Shown one piece after another: positions 50,881-59,736 of a stretch of 64,000 nucleotides of DNA (within the stretch, counting starts at the first letter, position 1; each line of letters opens with the position of its first letter). The stretch comes from JARLGU01 sp036504535 (GTDB lineage Bacteria; Armatimonadota; Armatimonadia; Armatimonadales; Capsulimonadaceae), in NCBI GenBank assembly GCA_036504535.1, contig DASXUY010000040.1, positions 496,001-560,000 of the forward strand. Reading direction: 5' to 3'. The position numbers were made by a program, and so were the translations under genes. Below the pieces are notes generated by a model, which ran no database searches, was not told the DNA's origin, and was given only the letters and a program-made list of their open reading frames with translations.

Positions 50881-51095
50881 CCGACGGCAGCGCCTCACGG
50901 CGATAGGGCCGCTCCTTGGCGGGGGTTGGCGATTCTTTTCGGGGACAGCGTCCTCGAAGGCGGTCCCAAACAGTGGCGACGCGCCACGATTGGGATGATG
51001 GGGTTGGGAAGGTGTCGATATGCTTTGTGGCTTTTACGCCGCGAACATGTGGTGCCACCTTCTGCGGGGCAGTCCCCAGGCTGGGTTCGTTCGGA
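50881..51095 (-). repeat. Dispersed repeat family D, copy 2
   Basis: A full-length copy about 340 bases from copy 1, in the same orientation. It starts CCGACGGCAGCGCCTC and ends CTGGGTTCGTTCGGA. It contains the palindrome GTGGTGCCAC. Confidence 0.85.
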
Positions 51096-51224
51096 GATCG
51101 CGCGATGTTAGCCCGGAGGGCGGTCATACGTTTCGCCGATCGTCGGACGAGTGGCCCATGTCCACCCTAGCCACGACCGCGTCGGCAGTGGACGCGGTCG
51201 TGGAGGGGGTTGTATGCCAGAGCA
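51096..51224. other. Intergenic remainder downstream of the sialate esterase
   Basis: Contains ACGACCGCGTC-GGCAGTG-GACGCGGTCGT (around 51173-51201), a perfect 11-bp hairpin just after the esterase stop codon on the minus strand. Without a T-run it is an atypical terminator. Confidence 0.5.
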
Positions 51225-53387
51225 TTACGGACTGGTGCGGAATGGGACGGCTGGGAGGCCGGCGCCGTTTACGAGGGTGCACTCGGGGTTGTCGCCCCAG
51301 GCGTATCGGACCGAAGCTGGCTGTGGGATGTTGGGTGCCGAAACGATCACCTTGTCCCCGACAATTTGCGCCTGAGCCCAAACGTACTTCTTGTCTGGCC
51401 CGCAAATCGCAAATCCCTTCAGGGTGTCACCGCTGATTTTGAGGCCACCGTCGGTGTGCGAGAATGTTAGTTCTGCCTTTCCATCGGCGATCCGCATGTT
51501 CTTGAAGACTGGTCCTGAATAGGCAACCTTTCGCTTGTAGGTGATCGCTTCGGCGGCCAATCCCAGACGACGTCCCACTTCTTGCTTGTTTTTTGGATGG
51601 ATGTCCTTGGCTTCGCCTATGTCGATTGCCAGGGCGAGGCCAACGTTGGGCAGCTTCGTCGTCGTCAATGTCTGAGCTTCACGCAACTCGGCCCAGGCGC
51701 TTTCGCGAGGCGTATCAGACCGGTCCATGAAGTTTGCGAGTTGAACTATGTGGAACGAGAAGTCGCCACCGAATCGGGTTCGCCAGTCTTGGATCAGGGT
51801 CGGCAATAGTGTCTGGTACTGGACGGCCCTTCCAGCGTTCGATTCGCCCTGATACCAGATTGCACCCCGAACAGCATACGGGATCAGCGGGTTGATCATG
51901 GCATTGAAGAGGACGGTCGGACGATTAGGAGACTCGGGATTCGATGGAGCTGCGGGAAGTGTGAGCTCAACGGAATAGCGCCACTCTCCAGACAACGGCA
52001 AGTTCACCTTATCGGTTCCATCGGCGAGCTGAACGAACATCGTTTCTGCCGGGGCCCCCCAGAGGCCGCCCTGCCCTGCCGAGTCGCTCACTCGAATGGC
52101 GACAATGTTCTTTCCAGCCCTCACCAAGTTGCCTGGGACACGGTACTCTCGCGCCTGGTTCCAGTATTGCACGTCGTGCGTCCTGCTACTGCCGCGAGCA
52201 CCGACTTTGACGCCATTGAACCAGGTGACGTCGACTTCGTCGATGGGACCGGGGCGCAGGATGAGGTCCTTGCCTGCCCATGCGGCGGGAACGTTGATAG
52301 TCTTCCTGAACCAAACGATTCCGTCGAGGTCGGGCAAGCCGCGGATTTCCCAGTTGCCAGGCACGGTCATGGTCTTCCAAGCGGTATCGTCGAAGTCGGG
52401 GCTCGCTGTTTTGGTTGCACCAGCCACGTCCTCTTCCGCCTTAAAAAACTTCTCTCTTGAGGCGTCGAACGCCACCATTTTTTCCTTATAAGCAGCGAGT
52501 GCATCGAAATAAGACGAGGCTGGGGAAGCCGCCTGCTCTATCGCTGGAATGAACTCAGGCAGATTCTTCCGAAGAGCATCCGCGCTTACCCATGCTTCAG
52601 CGATGGTTCCGCCCCATGACGTATTAATCAGGCCGACTGGCACGTTAAGCGCGCGATTGATGTGCCTGCCAAAGAAATAGCCCACCGCCGAAAAGTTGGG
52701 AACCGTTTCCGGCGAACATACCACCCATTTGGCCTCGCAGTCGTCCTTAGGAGCGGAAGCGGTCCGATTCGGCACTGTAAAGAGGCGAATGGTGGGAAGC
52801 GTCGCGCTGGAGATCTCATCTTTAGAGTTGATAGCGCCGCTAACGGCGAACTGCATATTGGACTGACCGGAACAGATCCATGTTTCACCAACGAGAACAT
52901 CTTGCACGGCGATTGAGTTGGTTCCGGCGATGGTCAAAGTCTGGCCAACTTGGCCGCGCGCCGCTTTCATGGGGTCGAGACGGACTAGCCAATGGCCACC
53001 GGAGTCAGCGACAGCTTGCTTTGTTTGTCCAGCGATCGTCACGCGTACGGTCTCCCCTGGATCCGCCTTCCCCCATATTGGGGTCGCCATGCCTTGTTGG
53101 AGAACCATATGGTCGCCAATGATGGCAGGGAGGGTGACGGCCGCGCGTGCGCCAGCATGGGACGCAAGAAGAGCTACTCCGGCTAATATACATCGAGCAG
53201 CTGAAGACAGTCTGATTGGAGATTTTTTACAGCCCAGCACTGTAGGAAGCAATCTCGGACCCACCCGCCTCGAGGACTCGGCACCCTCCCGAAGCGGGAT
53301 GGAAACTTCGATATCCCGTGCCGGGTCAATTTGGGCGGTGGGCATAGGGTTTCGACTAGGCTGAACTGTAACTGAGGAAATGATCAT
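51225..53387 (-). CDS. Sialate O-acetylesterase family protein
   Basis: An SGNH/GDSL-type carbohydrate esterase of the sialate 9-O-acetylesterase family, probably secreted. After a hydrophobic signal-like stretch (about 65-83) comes TLPAIIGDHMVLQQ, then the nucleophile motif ICSGQSNMQFAV, GLINTSWGGTIAEAW, and an inserted beta-sandwich (about 330-460). The later conserved block is AIWYQGESNAGRA. The ATG at 53385-53387 has AAAGGA upstream, giving 720 aa, but residues about 27-44 are encoded by repeat family C copy 3. No convincing alternative start with a ribosome site exists between the repeat and the signal stretch. The start is therefore uncertain. Confidence 0.85.
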   Translation of the reverse strand: MIISSVTVQPSRNPMPTAQIDPARDIEVSIPLREGAESSRRVGPRLLPTVLGCKKSPIRLSSAARCILAGVALLASHAGARAAVTLPAIIGDHMVLQQGMATPIWGKADPGETVRVTIAGQTKQAVADSGGHWLVRLDPMKAARGQVGQTLTIAGTNSIAVQDVLVGETWICSGQSNMQFAVSGAINSKDEISSATLPTIRLFTVPNRTASAPKDDCEAKWVVCSPETVPNFSAVGYFFGRHINRALNVPVGLINTSWGGTIAEAWVSADALRKNLPEFIPAIEQAASPASSYFDALAAYKEKMVAFDASREKFFKAEEDVAGATKTASPDFDDTAWKTMTVPGNWEIRGLPDLDGIVWFRKTINVPAAWAGKDLILRPGPIDEVDVTWFNGVKVGARGSSRTHDVQYWNQAREYRVPGNLVRAGKNIVAIRVSDSAGQGGLWGAPAETMFVQLADGTDKVNLPLSGEWRYSVELTLPAAPSNPESPNRPTVLFNAMINPLIPYAVRGAIWYQGESNAGRAVQYQTLLPTLIQDWRTRFGGDFSFHIVQLANFMDRSDTPRESAWAELREAQTLTTTKLPNVGLALAIDIGEAKDIHPKNKQEVGRRLGLAAEAITYKRKVAYSGPVFKNMRIADGKAELTFSHTDGGLKISGDTLKGFAICGPDKKYVWAQAQIVGDKVIVSAPNIPQPASVRYAWGDNPECTLVNGAGLPAVPFRTSP
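53258..53309 (+). repeat. Dispersed repeat family C, copy 3
   Basis: Nearly identical to copy 2 (45168-45219). It lies inside the annotated 5' end of the sialate esterase frame and is read in frame without a stop. Confidence 0.8.
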
Positions 53388-53591
53388 CGCTGATGTCCTT
53401 TGAGGTTGGCAGTTGAAGTAGTGTGGTGAGACGAGATATGGGGCTTCCGCAGGTTTATCGAAGAATCGAGATTAATCCGCACATTTGTCTGTCGCCGAAG
53501 CCACCACGGCTTGAAAGCCATGGCTAGTTATTTAAGATAGGGTCTCCGACCCATAGGATTTTGGCATGCTATGGACTGGGTTTTCCCCCGT

Positions 53592-53675
53592 CGTAGGTTG
53601 TACGCATTATTAACGACTATTCGATAAAACCTATGGCTCGAAAGTGCTTGAAAGTACCCTTGGGCACTAAGAATT
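53592..53675 (+). repeat. Dispersed repeat family B, copy 3
   Basis: Core GCTTGAAAGTACCC-TT-GGGCACTAAGAATT. The upstream stem CGTAGGTT pairs with AACCTATG across a longer loop. It lies in the 364-base gap between the sialate esterase and thiO; the rest of that gap holds nothing I recognise. Confidence 0.7.
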
Positions 53676-53751
53676 TAGAGATCGATATTCACTTAAGGCA
53701 TTTGCTTCCCGGCTTGTTCAGCGCCAGAAAGCAAATAACCTGCCTTATAAG

Positions 53752-54867
53752 CTAAATTCCGAACCTCGACGGTGAGAACGCCGGGTCAATGGGGGCGTCA
53801 CCGGTTACGATTAGCGTTGTTAGAAGCTCGGAGCTGATCGGGGCCATGAGGATGCCGTTGCGGAAGTGGCCCGCAGACAGGTAGGCATTGTCGTACGCGG
53901 CGATCTTACCGAGGATGGGCATGCGGTCGATGCACATCGGGCGAAGGCCAGCCCATGTGCTTTCGATGGCAGCGTCGGCCAACACAGGGGCAAGGACAAT
54001 GGCGCGGGTAAGGACACCTGAGACACCGGCGGCGGTGGGACGGGAGTCGAAGCCGGCTTCGTCCTCGGTGGATCCGACCAGGACGCGGCCATCGGAGCGA
54101 GGGACCAGGTAGCCGTGGTGCGAATAGACGGTGTGGCGGAGCGGCAGCGGGTAGCACGGGCCAAGCGATACGATTTGGCCGCGAATGGGCCTGACAGGAA
54201 CGGTGGCACCGAGCCATGCGGCGATCTGGGGGTTCCAGGCACCGCTGGCGAGGAGGACTCGCCGCGCCGAGATTGTGCCAGCGGATGTTTTCACGGCCGT
54301 GATTGAGCGGCCACTGGTTTCGAAGCCTACGACCTCGGTCTTTTCCAGGAGGCGGACGCCTCGTTTGGCGGCTGCGACAGCGGCGGATTTCGTGAGCTTA
54401 CGCGGGTCGAGCTGCCACTCGGTAGGCGAGTAGACGGCGGCGGTAACGGTGTCGGAGAGAGCTGGCTCGAGCTTACGTAGGGTTTCACCCTCTACCCATT
54501 CGCCACCTGAGCCCATGTCCCGCATGGCGGCGTAGGTATTGCGCAGGTCTGCTTCGCCTTCATTGCCTTCGGCGACCCGCAGGAGGCCGGTCCGGATGAG
54601 CTCGGGATCGATTGTTGTTTCGGTGCGGAGGTCATCGACGAAGGCGGCGTAGCGCGAGAGGCTAGCTTGGCCGAGGTTGGAGAACGGTCCACGGTTGGCG
54701 GCTTCGGCGTAGGGGGCAAGCATGCCAGCGGCGGCGCTGGACGCTTCCTGGCCAACGTTGCCACGTTCGATCAGGGTGACGCTGAGGCCCGCCTGCGCGA
54801 GTCGCCATGCGGTGGCGAGGCCGATAATTCCGCCGCCTACGACGGCAATGTCTGTTGTTGTGGTCAC
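53752..54867 (-). CDS. thiO: Glycine oxidase ThiO
   Basis: A 371-aa FAD-dependent amine oxidase of the DAO family. It oxidises glycine to the imine that feeds thiazole formation by ThiG. The FAD motif GGGIIGLATAWRLAQAG is at the N-terminus and the C-terminal FAD-binding GHFRNGILMAP is present. The start is GTG at 54865-54867 with AAGGAAAATAATCA upstream. It ends the leftward thiamine gene run and follows thiS by 175 bases. ThiO here replaces the anaerobic ThiH. Confidence 0.92.
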   Translation of the reverse strand: MTTTTDIAVVGGGIIGLATAWRLAQAGLSVTLIERGNVGQEASSAAAGMLAPYAEAANRGPFSNLGQASLSRYAAFVDDLRTETTIDPELIRTGLLRVAEGNEGEADLRNTYAAMRDMGSGGEWVEGETLRKLEPALSDTVTAAVYSPTEWQLDPRKLTKSAAVAAAKRGVRLLEKTEVVGFETSGRSITAVKTSAGTISARRVLLASGAWNPQIAAWLGATVPVRPIRGQIVSLGPCYPLPLRHTVYSHHGYLVPRSDGRVLVGSTEDEAGFDSRPTAAGVSGVLTRAIVLAPVLADAAIESTWAGLRPMCIDRMPILGKIAAYDNAYLSAGHFRNGILMAPISSELLTTLIVTGDAPIDPAFSPSRFGI

Positions 54868-55042
54868 TGATTATTTTCCTTCAGAGAGAGAAGACCGCAA
54901 CCGAAAGCGCCGCACTCGCTATCGTTTGTGGTCTCTGCAATAGTACGTTCACGCGGCGTTGAATGGCCGAGCTGTAAAGACTTGGGAGAAGGCCCCCGGC
55001 CCTAAATGCCGGTGGAGTGGCTTCTATAGTTGCGAGTCGAAG

Positions 55043-55246
55043 TTAGCCTCCGGCCATCATCTGGACGATCTCGAGGTTGTCGCCTTCTTGGATGGTTGTT
55101 TCGCCGAATTTGGGCCGGGCGATTATGACGCCGTTGTGTTCGATGACGACAATACGCTCGGGGATGCCGCATTCGGCAAGAAACTCCGACAGGGTCTTTG
55201 GGTTGTTTAGTTGGCGCTCATCGCCGTTGACTGTGATTGTGATCAT
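55043..55246 (-). CDS. thiS: Sulfur carrier protein ThiS
   Basis: A 67-aa ubiquitin-like sulfur carrier. The C-terminus ends in the required Gly-Gly (VQMMAGG), which is adenylated and thiocarboxylated to donate sulfur to ThiG. I chose ATG at 55244-55246; the longer frame (to 55375) runs through the tandem repeat and is not ThiS-like. The ThiF adenylating enzyme is not in the window. Confidence 0.92.
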   Translation of the reverse strand: MITITVNGDERQLNNPKTLSEFLAECGIPERIVVIEHNGVIIARPKFGETTIQEGDNLEIVQMMAGG

Positions 55247-55292
55247 AGAGTCTCGAAGTTCCTCGCCCTTATACCTCGTCACTGTAACCCAC

Positions 55293-55480
55293 GAGAAACC
55301 TATCCTTCCCACTTCGTGGGCCCCTTCCTTTCCTGAAGGAAAGGTGAAGAGGTCGGATCTGGCACCGATGTGCATGCTGGGTCCCTCAGGGGAGAAACCT
55401 TCCTTCCCACTTCGTGGGCCCCTTCCTTTCCTGACGGAAAGGTGAAGAGGTCGGATCTGGCACCGATGTGCATGTTGGGT
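55293..55480. repeat. Tandem duplication of about 99 bp between thiE and thiS
   Basis: Two head-to-tail copies (55293-55391 and 55392 to about 55480) differing by a few bases. Each contains CCCAC-TTC-GTGGG and CCTTTCC-TGAN-GGAAAGG hairpins followed by GGTCGGATCTGGCACCGATG. The TGAA/TGAC loops differ while the stems are kept. Confidence 0.9.
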
Positions 55481-55524
55481 TCACTTATGCCTGACCTGCG
55501 TCGAACTCGCGGCAACGAGAATTT

Positions 55525-56193
55525 CTAGCCGCCTTTGCCGCGCCAAATGATGTCTAGTGATGCGCGGTACTGAGCGGCGATTCTACGCGGGTTTTTCGCG
55601 TTAACGATTGGGCTGATAATTGCAACACCAGCTGCGCCTGCTTCAATGCATGCTGGCACTCGCTCGACGGTGATTCCGCCGATGGCGATCACCGGGATAT
55701 CAACAGCCTGGCAGATCGAATGCAAGTGGTCTACGCCGGAACCAGCCAGGCCGGGATGCGATTCGGTATCGTAAACGGTTCCGGCGATCAGATAATCTGC
55801 TCCGCGCTCGACGGCTGCCTTAGCGGCGTCGACGGAATGCACTGAGCGGCCGATCAGTCGCCCGGCGAGATCCGGGTGGTCGAATACGTTGCGGTGCCGG
55901 TTGTCCGCTTCGCGCAGATGGATGCCGTCGCCGATTAGCGGCGATTCGCCAATATCTGCGGCGCAGGTTAGCACAATGGCACGACCTCGCAGTCGCAAGG
56001 CAAGGCTTTCGGTAAGTTCCGGCGTCCATTCTCCGGCGCCCAACGGGTCCTTGCGGAGCCGAACGATATTTACGCCGCCCTTTACGGCCGCCTCTGCAAT
56101 CCGCTCAATCTCGGGGCCCGGGTGCGCGACAAACATCAGGCTTGGAACGGGCACCGCAGGCCATCGCTTGATACAGGGAACGGGCGCGATCAT
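55525..56193 (-). CDS. thiE: Thiamine-phosphate synthase
   Basis: A 222-aa TIM-barrel enzyme joining the pyrimidine and thiazole phosphates into thiamine phosphate. Seen are VNIVRLRKDPLGAGEW (substrate loop), the HLREAD segment, RSVHS, DYLIAGTVYDTESHPG and the phosphate loop VIAIGGI. The DPL region replaces the more common ALLAGE-like sequence, so the family is clear but the protein is divergent. Its ATG overlaps the thiG stop by four bases. Confidence 0.92.
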   Translation of the reverse strand: MIAPVPCIKRWPAVPVPSLMFVAHPGPEIERIAEAAVKGGVNIVRLRKDPLGAGEWTPELTESLALRLRGRAIVLTCAADIGESPLIGDGIHLREADNRHRNVFDHPDLAGRLIGRSVHSVDAAKAAVERGADYLIAGTVYDTESHPGLAGSGVDHLHSICQAVDIPVIAIGGITVERVPACIEAGAAGVAIISPIVNAKNPRRIAAQYRASLDIIWRGKGG

Positions 56194-56981
56194 CGGATCA
56201 CGCCGCTAATCGGGCTGCTCGCGGATGCGAACGGTAAAACCGCCATACGACCCGCCAGATAGGCTTTTCGGCCAGCTTCCACGCCGTATTTCATGGCTTC
56301 CGCCATCAGTTCGGGATTCTCGGCTTTTGCGACCGCCGTGTTGATAAGGCACGCGGATGCACCAAGCTCCATCGATAGCGCGGCTTCAGACGGGACACCG
56401 ATGCCCGCGTCGACAACGACGGGGACGCGCGCTTGCTCGATGATGATCTTGATCAGGTCCATGGTCTTCATGCCCTGCCCGCTTCCGATTGGCGACGCCA
56501 GCGGCATCACGGTCGCGGTGCCGATCTCCTGCAGCTTGAGGGCCAGGACCGGGTCAGCGTTAATGTACGGCAGCACCACGAACCCTTCGTCGACAAGCAC
56601 CTTGCAGGCTTCGAATGTGCCGACGGGATCGGGGAGCAGGTATTTCGGATCGGGGATCACCTCGACCTTAATCCAGTCCGACAGACCCATGGCACGGGCG
56701 AGGCGGGCTGTACGAATGGCTTCGTCGGCGGTTTTGGCGCCAGCGGTATTCGGGAGGATCTGGTACTTGGACCAGTCGATCTCGTCGAGTATGCTGCGCT
56801 TAGGCTCATCAAGGTTGATGCGCCGCAGGGCGACGGTTACAATCTGCGTTCCGGATGCTTCCAGGGCAGCGTTCATCTCGGCAGCGTTTCGGTACTTGCC
56901 GGTACCGAGCATGAGGCGCGACGTGAAAGTCTTGCCGCCGATTTCGAACGTGTCGGCCGCGGTTGCTGTGGCTGTTGTCAT
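56190..56981 (-). CDS. thiG: Thiazole synthase ThiG
   Basis: A 263-aa TIM-barrel enzyme building the thiazole ring from DXP, dehydroglycine and ThiS thiocarboxylate. Seen are RLMLGTGKYRN, the Schiff-base Lys region IKVEVI, LPNTAGAKTADEA and the phosphate site PVVVDAGIGVPSEA. GGAAGG precedes the ATG. It is the first gene of the thiG-thiE pair, separated from thiC by a rightward 102-aa gene. Confidence 0.95.
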   Translation of the reverse strand: MTTATATAADTFEIGGKTFTSRLMLGTGKYRNAAEMNAALEASGTQIVTVALRRINLDEPKRSILDEIDWSKYQILPNTAGAKTADEAIRTARLARAMGLSDWIKVEVIPDPKYLLPDPVGTFEACKVLVDEGFVVLPYINADPVLALKLQEIGTATVMPLASPIGSGQGMKTMDLIKIIIEQARVPVVVDAGIGVPSEAALSMELGASACLINTAVAKAENPELMAEAMKYGVEAGRKAYLAGRMAVLPFASASSPISGVIR

Positions 56982-57350
56982 TGTGTCTATCCTTCCGCCG
57001 GGAGGACAGGATGTCTCCGACGGCCCCTACGCGGGGAGCGGCAGGCTGAGCCTGCACCCTTGTCGCGCCTCGGAAGGCGCGCGATGTAGTCGCTAATGTT
57101 GGGTAGCGCGAAAATGCGACGGCTAATTCTTGAGGATCCCGATTAGTTGAGAATTCGTGATTGAGCCAGTTCGTTTCGAAGGAATTATTCACAGCGCTGG
57201 CAGGCTGTGCTTGGTATTACCTTCATTTCGTCCTTATCGAGACGTATCTTTAGGACAACAATTCGTCCTTGAGTGAGAATTCAGCAGAGTCGCTATATTT
57301 GTAGTATTATATTCTTGGCGAGTTTAATTTGCTTATGAAAGGAGTATCAC
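56982..57350. other. Intergenic region between thiG and the small membrane gene
   Basis: Upstream of both leftward thiG and the rightward 102-aa gene. It holds GCAGGCT-G-AGCCTGC and GCGCCTCGGAAGGCGC palindromes near the thiG side and an AT-rich stretch (57260-57320) near the other. No TPP riboswitch signature is seen here, unlike upstream of thiC. Confidence 0.45.
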
Positions 57351-57659
57351 ATGGCACTAGACGCGCTTTTCACAGATCCAAACTACGACGAAAGTAAAGT
57401 AAAACTTTTCATGGAGCTAGAGAAAGAACGAGGGCGTAGAGCACTCAATTACTGGTTTCTTGGGTTTCTATTATTCATCACAGTTGGCGCTCTCATAATT
57501 GCGGTTTGGTCACTTAATAGGCCATCTACACCGCCCAACGAAACGGTAGGTTGGGCACGGACCGCGTTGACCACTATCATTGGAGCGGTTGTCGGGTACG
57601 TGTCATCAAATACTTCGCGGTTTGCCTCGCCAAGCCAAGATGAACCGCGCGAAAAATAG
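57351..57659 (+). CDS. Small two-helix membrane protein
   Basis: A 102-aa product with helices at about 35-55 (YWFLGFLLFITVGALIIAVW) and about 68-86 (ARTALTTIIGAVVGYVSS), charged ends and an acidic C-terminal tail. AAAGGAG seven bases upstream of the ATG supports translation. No family is recognised. It interrupts the leftward thiamine genes in the opposite orientation, between thiG and thiC, and appears AT-richer than them, so it may be a later insertion. Confidence 0.7.
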   Translation: MALDALFTDPNYDESKVKLFMELEKERGRRALNYWFLGFLLFITVGALIIAVWSLNRPSTPPNETVGWARTALTTIIGAVVGYVSSNTSRFASPSQDEPREK

Positions 57660-57685
57660 ACGGTATGCAATTCGACCTTAAAAGC

Positions 57686-57720
57686 CCGCCAGCCATATTT
57701 CGTGGCTGGCGGTTGTTTGT
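57686..57720. terminator. Bidirectional terminator between the small gene and thiC
   Basis: A 10-bp stem, CCGCCAGCCA (57686-57695) with TGGCTGGCGG (57703-57712), then TTGTTTGTT rightward and GCTTTT leftward. It serves both converging genes. Confidence 0.88.
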
Positions 57721-59594
57721 TATCTTTCCGTGGTCAAGTCTGATGTGGCAGAGTGATAGATCTCTGCTCCTTTTTCCCGGAACTCCTTAGCCTTTTCGGC
57801 CATGCCGAGTTCGACAGCGTCGAGAGGTTGGACGCCTTGTTTGGCGGCGTAGTCTCGGACGTCCTGGCTGATGCGCATGGAGCAGAAATGCGGACCGCAC
57901 ATTGAGCAGAAGTGGGCGATTTTGGCACCTTCTTGAGGCAGGGTCTCGTCGTGAAACTCGCGCGCCGTTTCCGGGTCGAGGGCGAGGTTGAACTGATCTT
58001 CCCAGCGGAACTCGAAACGAGCCTTGGAAATGGCGTTGTCCCATGCTTGCGCCGACGGGTGGCCTTTGGCGAGGTCGGCGGCGTGGGCGGCGATCTTGTA
58101 GGTGATCACTCCGTCTTTGACGTCCTTCTTGTTCGGAAGGCCGAGGTGCTCTTTCGGGGTGACGTAGCAGAGCATCGCGGTGCCGTACCAGCCGATCATC
58201 GCAGCGCCGATGGCGCTGGTGATGTGGTCGTAGCCGGGGGCGATGTCGGTGGTGAGCGGCCCGAGGGTGTAGAACGGGGCTTCGCCGCACCACTCCAGCT
58301 GCTTCTCCATGTTGACCTTAATCATGTGCATCGGAACGTGGCCCGGGCCTTCGTTCATGACCTGGCAGCCGTGCTCCCACGCTATTTTGGTGAGTTCACC
58401 CTGCGTCTCGAGTTCGCCGAACTGGGCTTCGTCGTTGGCGTCGGCAATGGAGCCGGGGCGGAGGCCGTCGCCGAGCGAGAACGAGACATCGTACTGCTGC
58501 ATGATCTCGCAGATCTCGTGGAAGTGGGTGTAAAGGAAGTTTTCCTTGTGATGTGCAAGGCACCACTTCGCGAGGATGGATCCGCCGCGGCTGACGATAC
58601 CGGTGACGCGGTTGGCGGTCATCGGGACGTAGCGCAGGAGCACGCCGGCGTGGATGGTGAAGTAGTCAACACCCTGCTCGGCTTGCTCGATGAGCGTGTC
58701 GCGGAACAGTTCCCAGGTGAGGTCTTCGGACTTGCCGCCGACTTTCTCAAGCGCCTGGTAGATAGGGACTGTGCCGACGGGCACTGGCGAGTTGCGGAGG
58801 ATCCATTCGCGGGTCTCGTGGATATTCCTGCCGGTTGAGAGGTCCATGATCGTGTCGCCGCCCCAGCGAGTGGCCCACGTCATTTTTTCGACTTCCTCGT
58901 CGATGGATGAGCTGACTGCTGAGTTGCCGATGTTGGCGTTGATTTTGACCAGGAAATTGCGGCCGATGATCATGGGCTCGCATTCGGGGTGGTTGATGTT
59001 GGCGGGAATGATGGCTCGGCCACGTGCAACTTCATCACGGACGAATTCGGGTGTGATGAACTCGGGGATGGATGCGCCAAAGCTTTGGCCTGGGTGGCGA
59101 AGTTTGGGGAGCTGCGGCTCTCGGCCCATGTTCTCACGAATGGCGATGTATTCCATCTCAGGAGTGATGATGCCTTTGCGGGCGAGTTGGAGCTGGGTAA
59201 CGTCACCCTTGCCTCGGAGAGCTTTGCGGGGCGGAGCAGTCATGGATTCTACGCCACTTCGACCGAGTTCGTAAGGAACAGCAGGATCGACTTCGATGAA
59301 ATCGGTGCGCGAACGGATCCACGGGTTTCGCATCGCAGGGAGGCCCTTGCGGACATCGGCGGTGTAAGACGGATCGGTGTAGAGGCCGCTGGTGTCGTAA
59401 ACGCGGATAGGCGCGTTGTGTGTCACTGGGCCGCCGTTGTGCGCGTGCGTGTCGGAAAGCGTGATCTCGCGCATCGGGACGCGGATATCCGGGAACATCT
59501 CGCCTTCGATGTAGACTTTACGGGACGATGGAAACCGGTAATCGTAATTCTTCTTCTCTTCGGACTTCGTCGTTTCTATGATTTCACCTGCCAT
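57720..59594 (-). CDS. thiC: Phosphomethylpyrimidine synthase ThiC
   Basis: A 624-aa radical SAM enzyme that converts aminoimidazole ribotide to HMP-phosphate. The C-terminal cluster motif CSMCGPHFCSMRI (CxxCxxxxC) is intact, and VNEGPGHVP-like MNEGPGHVPMHMI and the ITPKEHLGLPN-like YVTPKEHLGLPN are seen. I chose ATG at 59592-59594, with AAGGGG upstream; the longer frame to 59642 runs into the leader. It is controlled by the TPP riboswitch, terminator and promoter just upstream. Confidence 0.96.
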   Translation of the reverse strand: MAGEIIETTKSEEKKNYDYRFPSSRKVYIEGEMFPDIRVPMREITLSDTHAHNGGPVTHNAPIRVYDTSGLYTDPSYTADVRKGLPAMRNPWIRSRTDFIEVDPAVPYELGRSGVESMTAPPRKALRGKGDVTQLQLARKGIITPEMEYIAIRENMGREPQLPKLRHPGQSFGASIPEFITPEFVRDEVARGRAIIPANINHPECEPMIIGRNFLVKINANIGNSAVSSSIDEEVEKMTWATRWGGDTIMDLSTGRNIHETREWILRNSPVPVGTVPIYQALEKVGGKSEDLTWELFRDTLIEQAEQGVDYFTIHAGVLLRYVPMTANRVTGIVSRGGSILAKWCLAHHKENFLYTHFHEICEIMQQYDVSFSLGDGLRPGSIADANDEAQFGELETQGELTKIAWEHGCQVMNEGPGHVPMHMIKVNMEKQLEWCGEAPFYTLGPLTTDIAPGYDHITSAIGAAMIGWYGTAMLCYVTPKEHLGLPNKKDVKDGVITYKIAAHAADLAKGHPSAQAWDNAISKARFEFRWEDQFNLALDPETAREFHDETLPQEGAKIAHFCSMCGPHFCSMRISQDVRDYAAKQGVQPLDAVELGMAEKAKEFREKGAEIYHSATSDLTTER

Positions 59595-59663
59595 AACACA
59601 CCCCTTAAGTTTCAAATAAGAATGGCGCTGAATTAGCCGCAACAGCTGACTATAATGCGCACA

Positions 59664-59706
59664 AAAAGCCGCTCGTGCCGATCATGGAAATCGGAACGAG
59701 CGGCTT
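59664..59706 (-). terminator. Riboswitch-controlled terminator ahead of thiC
   Basis: The stem AAGCCGCTCGT (59666-59676) with ACGAGCGGCTT (59696-59706), extended by CCGAT/ATCGG, is followed leftward by TTTTT. It lies between the TPP aptamer and thiC and is the likely expression platform. Confidence 0.88.
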
Positions 59707-59736
59707 AGGCACCCTTGCGGGCGGAAGTCGTGTCCG

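Noticed and set aside
50513..51127. 204-aa leftward ORF and overlapping frames
   Set aside because: It covers two tandem copies of repeat D; the frame is open because the repeat lacks stops in several frames. There is no ribosome site or family.
55293..55480. CRISPR-like repeat array
   Set aside because: Only two long, directly abutting copies with no spacers and no cas genes.
57912..58838. 308-aa rightward ORF
   Set aside because: Antisense shadow of thiC.
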